A stretch of DNA of 64,000 nt from NCBI GenBank assembly GCA_002382975.1, contig DFTB01000006.1, positions 124,001 to 188,000 on the forward strand, read 5' to 3'. The DNA is from Fibrobacter sp. UBA4223 (GTDB lineage: Bacteria > Fibrobacterota > Fibrobacteria > Fibrobacterales > Fibrobacteraceae). The position numbers and the translations under genes were made by a program. The notes beneath the pieces were generated by a model. The model was not told the DNA's origin. It saw nothing but the letters and a program-made list of their open reading frames with translations, and did not search any database. Of the stretch, positions 44,823 to 51,516 are shown piece by piece (the first letter of the stretch is position 1; each line of letters opens with the position of its first letter).

Positions 44823-45680
44823 ATGGATTTGTCCTGGTGGAACCTGATTCCCACGTATTTTGACGGAACCGCATTCACGCTGGGGAGTTTCCCCGTGCGC
44901 TGGTACGGCATCATGTACATTTTCGCCTTCGTCACGGGCTACCTGACCCTGACCCACATCAACAAGAAAGAAAACCTGGGCTACACCAAGGAACAGTTCG
45001 ACAGCCTTTTCACCTGGATTATCGCGGGCATCATCATCGGGGCGCGCCTTGGCTACGTGTTCTTCTACAAGGCGGACTACTACCTCGCTAACCCCACCGA
45101 AATCCTTATTCCCATGAGCAACGGGCATTTCGTGGGCATTTCGGGCATGAGCTACCACGGGGGGCTAATCCTTGGCACCGTGTTCACCATCATCGGCATC
45201 AAGCGCAACAAGATGGACCTGTGGAAAACCCTGAACCTCTGCTTTCTGCTGGCGCCCCTCGCCTACACCTGGGGACGCTGGGGAAACTTCATCAACGGGG
45301 AGCTCTTTGGCGAAGTGACCACCAGCCCCATCGGCATGTGGTTCCCGCTGGCAAAAGACAGCCTGGTGAGCCCGCCGGTGCTCCATCACCCGAGCCAGCT
45401 CTACGAAATGCTCTTCGAAGGCGTTCTTTTGTTCGTAGCGCTCTACAACCTGCGCCGCATTCCAGTCCTCCACGACAAGATGCCCTGCCTGTACTTGATA
45501 GGCTACGGCACCGCACGGTTCTTCATCGAGTTTTTCCGCATGCCCGACGCCCACATTGGACGCGTGGACCTGTTCGGCATGAGCCGCGGCCAGACGCTCT
45601 GCAGCCTCATGATTCTCACCGGACTTATTTGGCTCATCGTGCTGATTGTAAAGCAGAAGAAAGCCGCAAAGACTACCTAA
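44823..45680 (+). CDS. lgt: Prolipoprotein diacylglyceryl transferase
   Basis: The 285-residue inner-membrane enzyme attaches diacylglycerol to lipobox cysteines. It has VRWYGIMYI, GARLGYVFFY, SGMSYHGGLI, the signature GRWGNFINGELFGE, HPSQLYEML and the later RFFIEFFRMPD. About seven membrane helices are seen. It processes the many lipoproteins in this window. The stop is followed by repeat DNA, not by a clear terminator. Confidence 0.95.
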   Translation: MDLSWWNLIPTYFDGTAFTLGSFPVRWYGIMYIFAFVTGYLTLTHINKKENLGYTKEQFDSLFTWIIAGIIIGARLGYVFFYKADYYLANPTEILIPMSNGHFVGISGMSYHGGLILGTVFTIIGIKRNKMDLWKTLNLCFLLAPLAYTWGRWGNFINGELFGEVTTSPIGMWFPLAKDSLVSPPVLHHPSQLYEMLFEGVLLFVALYNLRRIPVLHDKMPCLYLIGYGTARFFIEFFRMPDAHIGRVDLFGMSRGQTLCSLMILTGLIWLIVLIVKQKKAAKTT

Positions 45681-45684
45681 CACT

Positions 45685-45935
45685 TGTCATTGCGCAAGCG
45701 CAGTGAAGCAATCTCTATCCCTAATGTGGGGGAAGCCTCCCCCTCGTCAAAGCCTTGCTCCGTGTCATTCTGAGCGAAACGAAGTGGAGTCGAAGAATCT
45801 AGGGCAAGTCTTTGCCTACCCCCTCTCCTAGGGGCTTCGCCCCTAAAACCCCATCGCTCTTTCATTGTCATCCTCGCCCATTCGACCTTGCTCAGGGCAG
45901 GCTCCGGCGAGGATCCGCTATCATTATGGTGGGTA
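45685..45935. repeat. Cluster of GTCAT-type dispersed repeats after lgt
   Basis: Three pieces in a row begin with GTCAT: GTCATTGCGCAAGCGCAGTG at 45687, GTCATTCTGAGCGAAACGAA at 45766, and GTCATCCTCGCCC at about 45867, which pairs with GGCGAGGAT at about 45906. The last includes GACCTTGCTCAGGGCAGGCT. No gene is supported in this stretch. Confidence 0.6.
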
Positions 45936-45940
45936 TGTCC

Positions 45941-46143
45941 TTTAACAAATCTCTCCCTCGATGTGAGCCTTCCCTCGTTCACAGGGACTCACTTTGTTCG
46001 ACTGTTCACTCGAGAAACTCACATCTCGGTCGAAAAACACAAGAACGGCTCTGGTTCACAAGTGCTTTGCGGTCAAGACCTTTTGGGGCTAAACCGTTTC
46101 TGCAGACGGAAACTCTTGTGACTGTTAGTCCCTGCGAGTTTCC
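45941..46143 (+). repeat. ~205-bp structured repeat element, copy R1
   Basis: It is related along its length to the inverted copy at 48171-48376. Conserved blocks are AACAAATCT.TCCCTCGATGTG, TTTGTTCGACTG/TTCGTTCGACTG, CACATCTCGGTC, ACAAGTGCTTT and a 36-bp end block (46108-46143) that is identical in both copies. The end block is bounded by GGAAACTC and GAGTTTCC, an 8-bp inverted repeat. GATGTGAG/CTCACATC can enclose an inner stem. Short ORFs in it are broken by indels between copies, so it looks noncoding. Confidence 0.75.
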
Positions 46144-46159
46144 TCCAAGAAGTCCCCCC

Positions 46160-46215
46160 CTGCTGTCATGCCGGACCTCCCCTCTTGTCATGCCCCGCTT
46201 GACGGGGTATCCCCC
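46160..46215. repeat. GTCATGCC-type repeats before the toxin-antitoxin module
   Basis: GTCATGCCGGACCTCC and GTCATGCCCCGCTTGACGGG follow each other, the second with CCCCG-CTTGA-CGGGG. They continue the repeat-rich stretch between lgt and the antitoxin gene. Confidence 0.55.
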
Positions 46216-46338
46216 TTTCACTCCATCGTAAAAATTTCCTTTACAAGGCTTTTTTCGGCCTACATCTCCGTCTTATATACAGATAAGCACACCAAAAACG
46301 GAGGCAACACGCAAAATGAGACAAAATACACACAAAAG

Positions 46339-46355
46339 CACTTGTATTTCAAGTG
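46339..46355. promoter_or_regulatory. Probable operator/promoter of the toxin-antitoxin operon
   Basis: CACTTG-TATTT-CAAGTG is a perfect 6-bp inverted repeat 57 nt before the antitoxin start. TTGTAT (46342-46347) inside it and TAATTT (46365-46370) could serve as -35 and -10 with 17 nt between. A ribbon-helix-helix antitoxin would be expected to bind such a site and repress its own operon. Confidence 0.45.
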
Positions 46356-46411
46356 TATTTTATGTAATTTTAATGGATAAAACACTTAAAAACCACACAA
46401 ACGAGGTAAAA

Positions 46412-46693
46412 ATGGCCAACCTGACAATCACACTGGACGACGAAGACAAAAAGGGCATTGCCGATTTCTGCGAAAAAGTCGGGATGACCATTTCCGGACT
46501 CTACAACGTGTTCACCAAGCAAGTTCTGCGCGAAGGAAAAATCCCCTTCGAAATAGGCATTGACCGCCCAAACAGCGAAACCATCAAGGCCATGAAAGAA
46601 GGCGACAAGCTCATCGAGAAATACAGGAAAAACCCGTCAAAAGTTAAAACCTACACCCTCAATGAAGCCATTCAGGAGATGAAACTGTGGTAG
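46412..46693 (+). CDS. Antitoxin, RelB/DinJ family
   Basis: The 93-residue protein has an N-terminal ribbon-helix-helix: MANLTITLDDEDKKGIADFCEKVGMTISGLYNVF in outline (strand ANLTITLDD, helices KKGIADFCEKVG and TISGLYNVFTKQVL). The rest is a flexible, charged toxin-neutralising segment ending EAIQEMKLW. KQVLREGKIPFEI is typical of DinJ. GAGG lies 7 nt before the ATG. It overlaps the toxin gene by 7 bp, so the two are translated together. Confidence 0.88.
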   Translation: MANLTITLDDEDKKGIADFCEKVGMTISGLYNVFTKQVLREGKIPFEIGIDRPNSETIKAMKEGDKLIEKYRKNPSKVKTYTLNEAIQEMKLW

Positions 46694-46983
46694 AAAAGAA
46701 TCAACCATATAAGATTCAGTGGACATCTCAATACAAGAAGGACCTCAAACGTGCGAAAAAAAGAAACTACGATATGGCGGAATTATACTCCGTTGTTTCA
46801 AAACTCGCCAATGACGAACCGCTAGAAGAGCGTCTACACGATCATGCCCTCAATGGGAAATGGGCAGGGCATCGCAAGCTGCATATACGCCCCGATTGGT
46901 TGTTAATTTATCAGAAGAAAGAGAATTTGCTTATTCTTGAATTAACCCGCACAGGCACACACGCAGATTTGTTTGATTTGTAA
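46687..46983 (+). CDS. mRNA interferase toxin, YafQ type (RelE superfamily)
   Basis: The 98-residue toxin starts at a GTG overlapping the antitoxin stop. The RelE fold is seen in KIQWTSQYKKDLKRAKKR and the YafQ signature in HDHALNGKWAGHRKLHIRPDWLLIY (key His in DHAL, GHRKLHI and Asp in RPDW), ending TRTGTHADLFDL with the catalytic His before the C-terminal Phe. Such toxins cut mRNA on the ribosome. It ends 3 bp before a copy of the folC 3' end and lies in the repeat-rich island. Confidence 0.88.
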   Translation: MVEKNQPYKIQWTSQYKKDLKRAKKRNYDMAELYSVVSKLANDEPLEERLHDHALNGKWAGHRKLHIRPDWLLIYQKKENLLILELTRTGTHADLFDL

Positions 46984-46986
46984 TTC

Positions 46987-47033
46987 CTACCGGTGTTCGT
47001 TGGTGGCTTTTGTGAGAACGCGGAAAAAGGCGA
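46987..47033 (-). repeat. Copy of the folC 3' end (direct repeat A)
   Basis: About 40 of 46 positions match the folC 3' end at 48516-48562 in the same orientation, including 20 consecutive identical bases. On the minus strand it reads LAFFRVLTKATNEHR and stop, versus LAFFRSLTKATNEHR in folC. It starts 3 bp after the toxin stop. Together the two copies bracket the FISUMP gene as a direct repeat. Confidence 0.8.
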
Positions 47034-47060
47034 GGCCGTCAGGATGGCACATCTTGTAAC

Positions 47061-47099
47061 AAGCGGCCCTAAGACCTACAACCTATAACCTAAGACCTA
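47061..47099. repeat. ACCTANN repeat at the 3' end of the FISUMP gene
   Basis: Five units of ACCTANN run into the stop codon of the FISUMP gene (the TAG is part of a unit). The lead-in CATCTTGTAACAAGCGGCCC resembles those at 27895 and 56630. Confidence 0.65.
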
Positions 47100-47978
47100 A
47101 TCCATTAGACAACGAACAGAAAACCCGTCGTCCTTGCCGTAGCTGCCGTACAGGCCCGCATCGTCGCCGTTGCAGTACAAACTCATGTAGTACGCGCTGA
47201 AGCCGTTGCCCTCGGTAGAACTCCAGAAGTACGCGATGTCGCCCTCGTAGTAGTAATCCCCATTGTCGTTCCTGTAGCCGGCAGGAAGCGCCGAGAACCC
47301 GAAGGCATCCTCGTTGGTGATGCCGCTGTACGCCGTCCAGCCAGTCTGGGACTTCAGCTTGGAACCCGCCGTAGAAGAGCCTCCCACCGCCGTGAACAGG
47401 GCTTCCCATTCATCATGGCTTGGCAGGTGCCAGCCCTTGGGGCATGCACCACGAATATCTCCCGAGCCTAGGCCACATCTGTATCCGTAGCCACACTCGT
47501 CCTCATCCTTGCCCACTGCCGCAGCCCAGGTGTACAGGCGACCGTACTTAGTGCAGTTGGCAGGGTCGTCGCCATAGCACCAGCTGCTTTCCGCCTCGTA
47601 ATTCAAGTTCTCCGCCATCCATATTTGAGAGCCGATTTTCACGGTCCTGTAGGTCTGTCCGTCGCGGGAATCGGTAAGCATGCCGGTGACCACGTCGTAG
47701 GTGCTGGCGTCGCTGCTGCCGCCGGGAACACATGCAGAAGAGCTTTCTACGCCTTCGGAGCCGCTGGATTCCGGCTCTTCGGAAGCGCTAGACGAATTGC
47801 CTTCGCCACTGCCGGAACTTTCGCCACCTTCGGAATCGCTAGACTCAGCACCATCCATTTCACTGGAACTTGACAATTCATCTAAACTGTCAGCACTCGA
47901 ACCGCTGTCACCACCGCAGGCGGACAGCAGCGCGGTGCACAGGGCCGCAAATGTGGCGTCAAGGAAAAGCTTTTTCAT
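47097..47978 (-). CDS. Lipoprotein with Fibrobacter major paralogous (FISUMP) domain
   Basis: The 293-residue protein has a lipobox (LLSAC), then a Ser/Glu/Gly-rich linker to about residue 85, then the FISUMP domain (TIGR02145 type): GMLTDSRDGQTYRTVKIGSQ, WMAENLNYE, YGRLYTWAAAVG, CPKGWHLPSHDEWEAL, FSALPAGYR, YFWSSTEG, VRCLMD. The Trp/Gly/Cys pattern is that of a formylglycine-enzyme/C-type-lectin-like fold; it is found in many copies in Fibrobacter and its role is unknown. The ATG at 47978 has AAGGA upstream. Confidence 0.9.
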   Translation of the reverse strand: MKKLFLDATFAALCTALLSACGGDSGSSADSLDELSSSSEMDGAESSDSEGGESSGSGEGNSSSASEEPESSGSEGVESSSACVPGGSSDASTYDVVTGMLTDSRDGQTYRTVKIGSQIWMAENLNYEAESSWCYGDDPANCTKYGRLYTWAAAVGKDEDECGYGYRCGLGSGDIRGACPKGWHLPSHDEWEALFTAVGGSSTAGSKLKSQTGWTAYSGITNEDAFGFSALPAGYRNDNGDYYYEGDIAYFWSSTEGNGFSAYYMSLYCNGDDAGLYGSYGKDDGFSVRCLMD

Positions 47979-48071
47979 GTCCAATCCTTTTGAGAAGGTT
48001 GTTTGTATGCAATCTATATAAAATTCTCGGGAATATCAAATGAAGAAAGTGTGAAATGCGGGGAAAGAGGG

Positions 48072-48160
48072 GAGATCCCCGACCAAGTCGGGGATGACAA
48101 GTAGGAGGGACCGGGGTGACAATGGGAAGGGCAAGGAGATCCCCGACCAAGTCGGGGATG
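48072..48160. repeat. Two ATCCCCGAC-CAA-GTCGGGGAT hairpin repeats
   Basis: Identical 9-bp stems with a CAA loop at 48075-48095 and 48139-48159, each preceded by GGAG and followed by GACA. A related ATCCCCGC/GCGGGGAT stem is at 48435-48454. They fill the gap between the FISUMP gene and copy R2 of the structured element. Confidence 0.7.
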
Positions 48161-48170
48161 ACATCTCGGG

Positions 48171-48376
48171 GGAAACTCGCAGGGACTAACAGTCACAAGA
48201 GTTTCCGCCTGTTGTAACTGCCCGGACCTATAGTAAATATCCTTACCCGAAAAAGCACTTGTATGCCAGAGCCAACGCTTGTTTTTTGACCGAGATGTGT
48301 GCTTCCCGAGAGAGCAGTCGAACGAAGTGAATCTGCTCTCGAGGGAAGATACACATCGAGGGAAAGATTTGTTAAA
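48171..48376 (-). repeat. ~205-bp structured repeat element, copy R2
   Basis: This is the inverted partner of 45941-46143. The 36-bp block at 48171-48206 is an exact reverse complement of 46108-46143. In this copy a long stem is clear on the minus strand: CTTCCCTCGAGAGCAG pairs with CTGCTCTCTCGGGAAG (two mismatches), closing on TTCACTTCGTTCGA, which is conserved in R1 where the stem bases differ. It lies ~140 bp downstream of folC in sense orientation. Confidence 0.75.
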
Positions 48377-48404
48377 AACAGGCCCGGGGTGACAATGGGA
48401 AGGG

Positions 48405-48505
48405 CAAGGAGATCCCCGACCGAGATGATAGCAGATCCCCGCCTGCGCGGGGATGACAAGAGGGATCGCGAGGATGACAAGGAAGGATGCGGGGATGACA
48501 AATTC
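48405..48505. repeat. GATCCCCG/ATGACA dispersed repeats downstream of folC
   Basis: A half copy of the ATCCCCGACC unit, a full ATCCCCGC-CTGC-GCGGGGAT hairpin (48435-48454) and further GGGGATGACA ends. No coding signal is seen in this stretch. Confidence 0.55.
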
Positions 48506-48515
48506 GTGTAGCCCG

Positions 48516-48562
48516 CTATCGGTGTTCGTTGGTGGCTTTCGTGAGGCTGCGGAAAAAGGCAA
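48516..48562 (-). repeat. folC 3' end, direct repeat B
   Basis: Partner of 46987-47033; here it is part of the intact folC coding sequence and encodes its last residues. See the FISUMP-bracketing observation. Confidence 0.75.
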
Positions 48563-49838
48563 GCTCTTCAAAGTCATCCTTCAGCAGGTCAATGACCTCC
48601 CCTATCATGTAGAGGGAGCCTGTAACAAGCGTAGGTTGAGCACCCTGCGAGCCAGTTACTTTATCCAAAACATCTTTTGACAAAGGCCCCGTGGTGGCCA
48701 CTTTCTGACCAAGCCTCTCAAGAATAGCCGCAATTTCCGACGGTTCGCGGAAACGCTCGTAAGGAGTCCGGACCAGGTGCCACTCCGAAACGTAGGGCAC
48801 AAGGAACCTGAGCATTTTCTCTACGTCCTTGTCCTTGAGGGCACCAAAGACGCAGGGGAACTTTTGGCCCGGATAGTAGCGGTCCAGAGTTTCGGCCAGG
48901 CGTCTTGCCGCATGGGAATTGTGGGTGCCGTCCAGAATAAAGCGGAGCGATCCTTTGGCGTCAAAAAGCTGCTGCATACGGCCGGGCCAGGAGCGGGTCT
49001 TTAAGGTATCCAGGGCAAGGCCGTCGCTGTAGGGCATTGCATTCGGAAAGTCCCCACTCGCCTGCCGCAAGAACAGTTCCGCCGCCGCTAGGGAGAGGCT
49101 TGCGTTTTCCACATAATGCCGTCCCAAGTTTGGCAGTTCAATGTCTTCGCGGATTTCGGGAACCAGAATTTCCGCCTCGACCGCGGCGGCGAAGTCTTTT
49201 GCCTCCTGCAGCAGTTCCAGAGAAAGGCCGCCCACGATGAAGGTCTTGACCGGCGCAGTCCCATCAGGCCCTTGTGCCGTCCCTTGCGGCATCACCCCCA
49301 TTTTCTCCTGCAGAATGGCGCTTTCGGTTGCGCCCAGGACTTCGGTATGTTCCAGCCCAATGCTGGTGACAACGGCAATGTTCCCGCGGGCGACGGCGGT
49401 AGAATCCAGACGGCCGCCCATGCCCGCTTCCAAAACCGCCACCTGCACGCCCTGCTCCCTGTAGTAGAGGAAGGCGGCCACGGTAACTACCTCGAAGAAT
49501 GTAGGCTCAACACGGGCGATTTCGGCGGCGGCTTTAACCTGCAAAAAGAGGCGGTCCAGGTCTGCATCAGAGACGGGCACATCGTTCACTCGAATCCGTT
49601 CCCGCAGGCTTATGAGATGCGGGCTGGTGTAGAGCCCCGTCTTGAGCCCGTGGGTCTGCAACACCCCAGCCAGATAATAACTGCAGGAGCCCTTGCCGTT
49701 GGTCCCTACCACATGGATAGTGCGGAAAGATTTTTGCGGGTTACCCAAGGCCTCGCAAATCTTGAAGGTGGATTCCAGACCGGGAACCATCCCGAACATC
49801 AGTCTTGACTCCAGATATTCCATACCTTTCGAAATCAT
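48516..49838 (-). CDS. folC: Folylpolyglutamate / dihydrofolate synthase
   Basis: The 440-residue Mur-ligase-like enzyme adds glutamates to folates. It has VVGTNGKGSCSYYLAGVL-type P-loop (VGTNGKGS), YTSPHLISLRERIRVND, TFFEVVTVAAFLYY, EAGMGGRLDSTAV, the Lys-carbamylation/ATP region, DGTHNSHAARRLAETLD, FGALKDKDVEKML and LVTGSLYMIGEV. The last ~17 residues (EELAFFRSLTKATNEHR) lie after the usual family end and are the part duplicated at 46987. TAAATT is 7 nt before the ATG, so a very short leader is possible. It faces ffh divergently. Confidence 0.93.
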   Translation of the reverse strand: MISKGMEYLESRLMFGMVPGLESTFKICEALGNPQKSFRTIHVVGTNGKGSCSYYLAGVLQTHGLKTGLYTSPHLISLRERIRVNDVPVSDADLDRLFLQVKAAAEIARVEPTFFEVVTVAAFLYYREQGVQVAVLEAGMGGRLDSTAVARGNIAVVTSIGLEHTEVLGATESAILQEKMGVMPQGTAQGPDGTAPVKTFIVGGLSLELLQEAKDFAAAVEAEILVPEIREDIELPNLGRHYVENASLSLAAAELFLRQASGDFPNAMPYSDGLALDTLKTRSWPGRMQQLFDAKGSLRFILDGTHNSHAARRLAETLDRYYPGQKFPCVFGALKDKDVEKMLRFLVPYVSEWHLVRTPYERFREPSEIAAILERLGQKVATTGPLSKDVLDKVTGSQGAQPTLVTGSLYMIGEVIDLLKDDFEELAFFRSLTKATNEHR

Positions 49839-49878
49839 GGGCCTTAATTTAGCTTTTTTACCATCGCTAGAACAGGTT

Positions 49879-49911
49879 TCTAATTCCGAATTCCGAAATC
49901 TAAACTCCGAA
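49879..49911. repeat. AATTCCGAA repeat between folC and ffh
   Basis: TAATTCCGAATTCCGAAATC then ACTCCGAATA: one arm of the unit family seen with both arms at 41345. It immediately precedes the ffh promoter box. Confidence 0.5.
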
Positions 49912-49916
49912 TATAC

Positions 49917-49924
49917 TATCTTTG
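49917..49924 (+). promoter_or_regulatory. Promoter -7 element of ffh
   Basis: TATCTTTG, an exact TAnnTTTG match, 7 nt before the ffh ATG (49932). A TATACT overlapping it at 49912 could serve instead. Confidence 0.4.
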
Positions 49925-49931
49925 ACCCACT

Positions 49932-51293
49932 ATGTTTTCACAGCTGACCGACTCTCTAGAATCTACCCTCAAGAACCTGCGCGGGCAGGGCAAGCTCACC
50001 GAAGAAAATATCGCCGAATCGCTGCGCGAAGTGCGCCGAGCATTCCTCGAAGCCGACGTAAACTTCAACGTGACCCGCGACTTCGTAAAGGCCGTCAAGG
50101 AAAAGGCCATGGGCTCCGAAGTGCTGAACTCGGTGACCCCCGGTCAGCAGATCGTGAAAATCATCCATGACGAGCTAGTGGCCGTGATGGGTGGCGAGAC
50201 CAAGGAAATCAATCTCTCCGGTCCCGCTCCGGTGGGAATCATGATGGTCGGTCTCCAAGGTTCCGGTAAGACCACCTTCGCCGGCAAAATCGCTCTCTGG
50301 ATGCGCAGCAAAAAGAAGAGGAAGCCGCTCCTGGTGGCCGCCGACGTGTACCGCCCCGCCGCTATCAAGCAGTTGCAGGTGCTGGGCAAGTCTATCGGCA
50401 TTCCCGTTTACGACGAAGGCCAGGGCAATCCGGTCGAAATCATCAAGCACGGTTACCAGTACGCCAAGGACAACGGCTTTGACTTAGTGATTTACGATAC
50501 CGCAGGCCGCCTGCAGATCGACGAAGAGTTGATGCAGGAACTGGAAAAGGCCCGCGACGCCGTTCACCCGGATGAAATTTTATTCGTGGCCGACGCCATG
50601 ATCGGTCAGGAAGCGGTGAACGTGGCAGAGACCTTCTGGAACCGCCTAAACTTTACGGGCGTTTGCCTTTCGAAGATGGACGGTGACACCCGCGGCGGTG
50701 CAGCACTCAGCATCAAGAAGATGACGGGCGTGCCTATCTGCTTTATCGGTGTCGGCGAAAAGCTCCCCGAAATTGAACTGTTCCACCCCGACCGTATGGC
50801 CAGCCGAATCCTCGGCATGGGCGACGTGGTGAGCCTCGTGGAAAAAGCCCAGCAGGTCATCGACGAAAAAGACGCCAAGGACCTGAAGAAGAAGATTCTC
50901 AACAACACCTTCGACCTGAACGATTTCTTGAACCAGCTGCGCACCATCAAGAAGCTGGGCCGCATCAAGGACATTCTGAGCCTGATTCCGGGCCTGAACA
51001 AGCTCCCCATCGACCAGATTGACGAAAAGGAACTGGTTTACGTGGAAGCCGTGCTCAGCTCCATGACGCCCAAGGAACGCAAGAAACCGCAGATTCTGGA
51101 CGGCAGCCGCAAGGCACGCGTAGCCAAGGGTTCCGGCACCGAAATCGGTCGCGTGAACGCGGTGCTCAAGCAGTACGAGACCATGAAGGAAATGTTCAAG
51201 AAGGTCGGCGACTTCGCCCGCAAGCAGAACAACGGCGGACAAGTGGGGAGCAACTATACCCCGCCCAAGCAAAAGAAAAAGAAAAAAAGATGA
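49932..51293 (+). CDS. ffh: Signal recognition particle protein Ffh
   Basis: The 453-residue SRP GTPase has the N-helical bundle (LTDSLESTLKNLRGQGKL), the G domain with GLQGSGKTTFAGKIA, VAADVYRPAAIKQL, YDTAGRLQ, SKMDGDTRGGAAL and GVGEKLPEIELF, and the M domain with LNKLPIDQ, the RNA-binding SRKARVAKGSGTEIGRVN and a methionine/lysine-rich end. It targets nascent membrane proteins with 4.5S RNA and FtsY. No 4.5S RNA gene was found beside it. A clear terminator follows. Confidence 0.95.
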   Translation: MFSQLTDSLESTLKNLRGQGKLTEENIAESLREVRRAFLEADVNFNVTRDFVKAVKEKAMGSEVLNSVTPGQQIVKIIHDELVAVMGGETKEINLSGPAPVGIMMVGLQGSGKTTFAGKIALWMRSKKKRKPLLVAADVYRPAAIKQLQVLGKSIGIPVYDEGQGNPVEIIKHGYQYAKDNGFDLVIYDTAGRLQIDEELMQELEKARDAVHPDEILFVADAMIGQEAVNVAETFWNRLNFTGVCLSKMDGDTRGGAALSIKKMTGVPICFIGVGEKLPEIELFHPDRMASRILGMGDVVSLVEKAQQVIDEKDAKDLKKKILNNTFDLNDFLNQLRTIKKLGRIKDILSLIPGLNKLPIDQIDEKELVYVEAVLSSMTPKERKKPQILDGSRKARVAKGSGTEIGRVNAVLKQYETMKEMFKKVGDFARKQNNGGQVGSNYTPPKQKKKKKR

Positions 51294-51337
51294 TAATGAC
51301 TAGGGAGGGCACAGCCCTCATCCACAAAAAAAAATGT

Positions 51338-51365
51338 AAAAAGACCCCTAACGGGTCTTTTTTTT
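51338..51365 (+). terminator. Intrinsic terminator after ffh
   Basis: AAAAGACCC, loop CTAAC, GGGTCTTTT, continuing as a run of eleven T in total. Classic rho-independent form. Confidence 0.85.
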
Positions 51366-51516
51366 ATGGCTGAAACGGGCATTTTTTGGCAAAATTACAA
51401 AATCTGTAATTTTTCGTTACTCGATGATACTTTTTGCAAAATAAAATGATAAATTAGGAAAATCAACAACAAAACTATTTACAATTTTTGAATAAAACCA
51501 ACAAAAAGGAAAATCA

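Noticed and set aside
46108..46143. 36-bp block with 8-bp inverted ends, the length of a CRISPR repeat
   Set aside because: Only one copy stands at each site, without spacers or cas genes; the identity extends into a longer 205-bp element.
45812..46231. Short ORFs across the R1/R2 elements with similar peptides (ETLVTVSPCEF)
   Set aside because: The two copies differ by indels that change frame along the element, so similarity reflects the DNA repeat, not a conserved protein.
46991..47053. Orphan folC end as a 21-residue gene (MCHPDG...)
   Set aside because: No ribosome site or promoter; better explained as a duplicated gene end.
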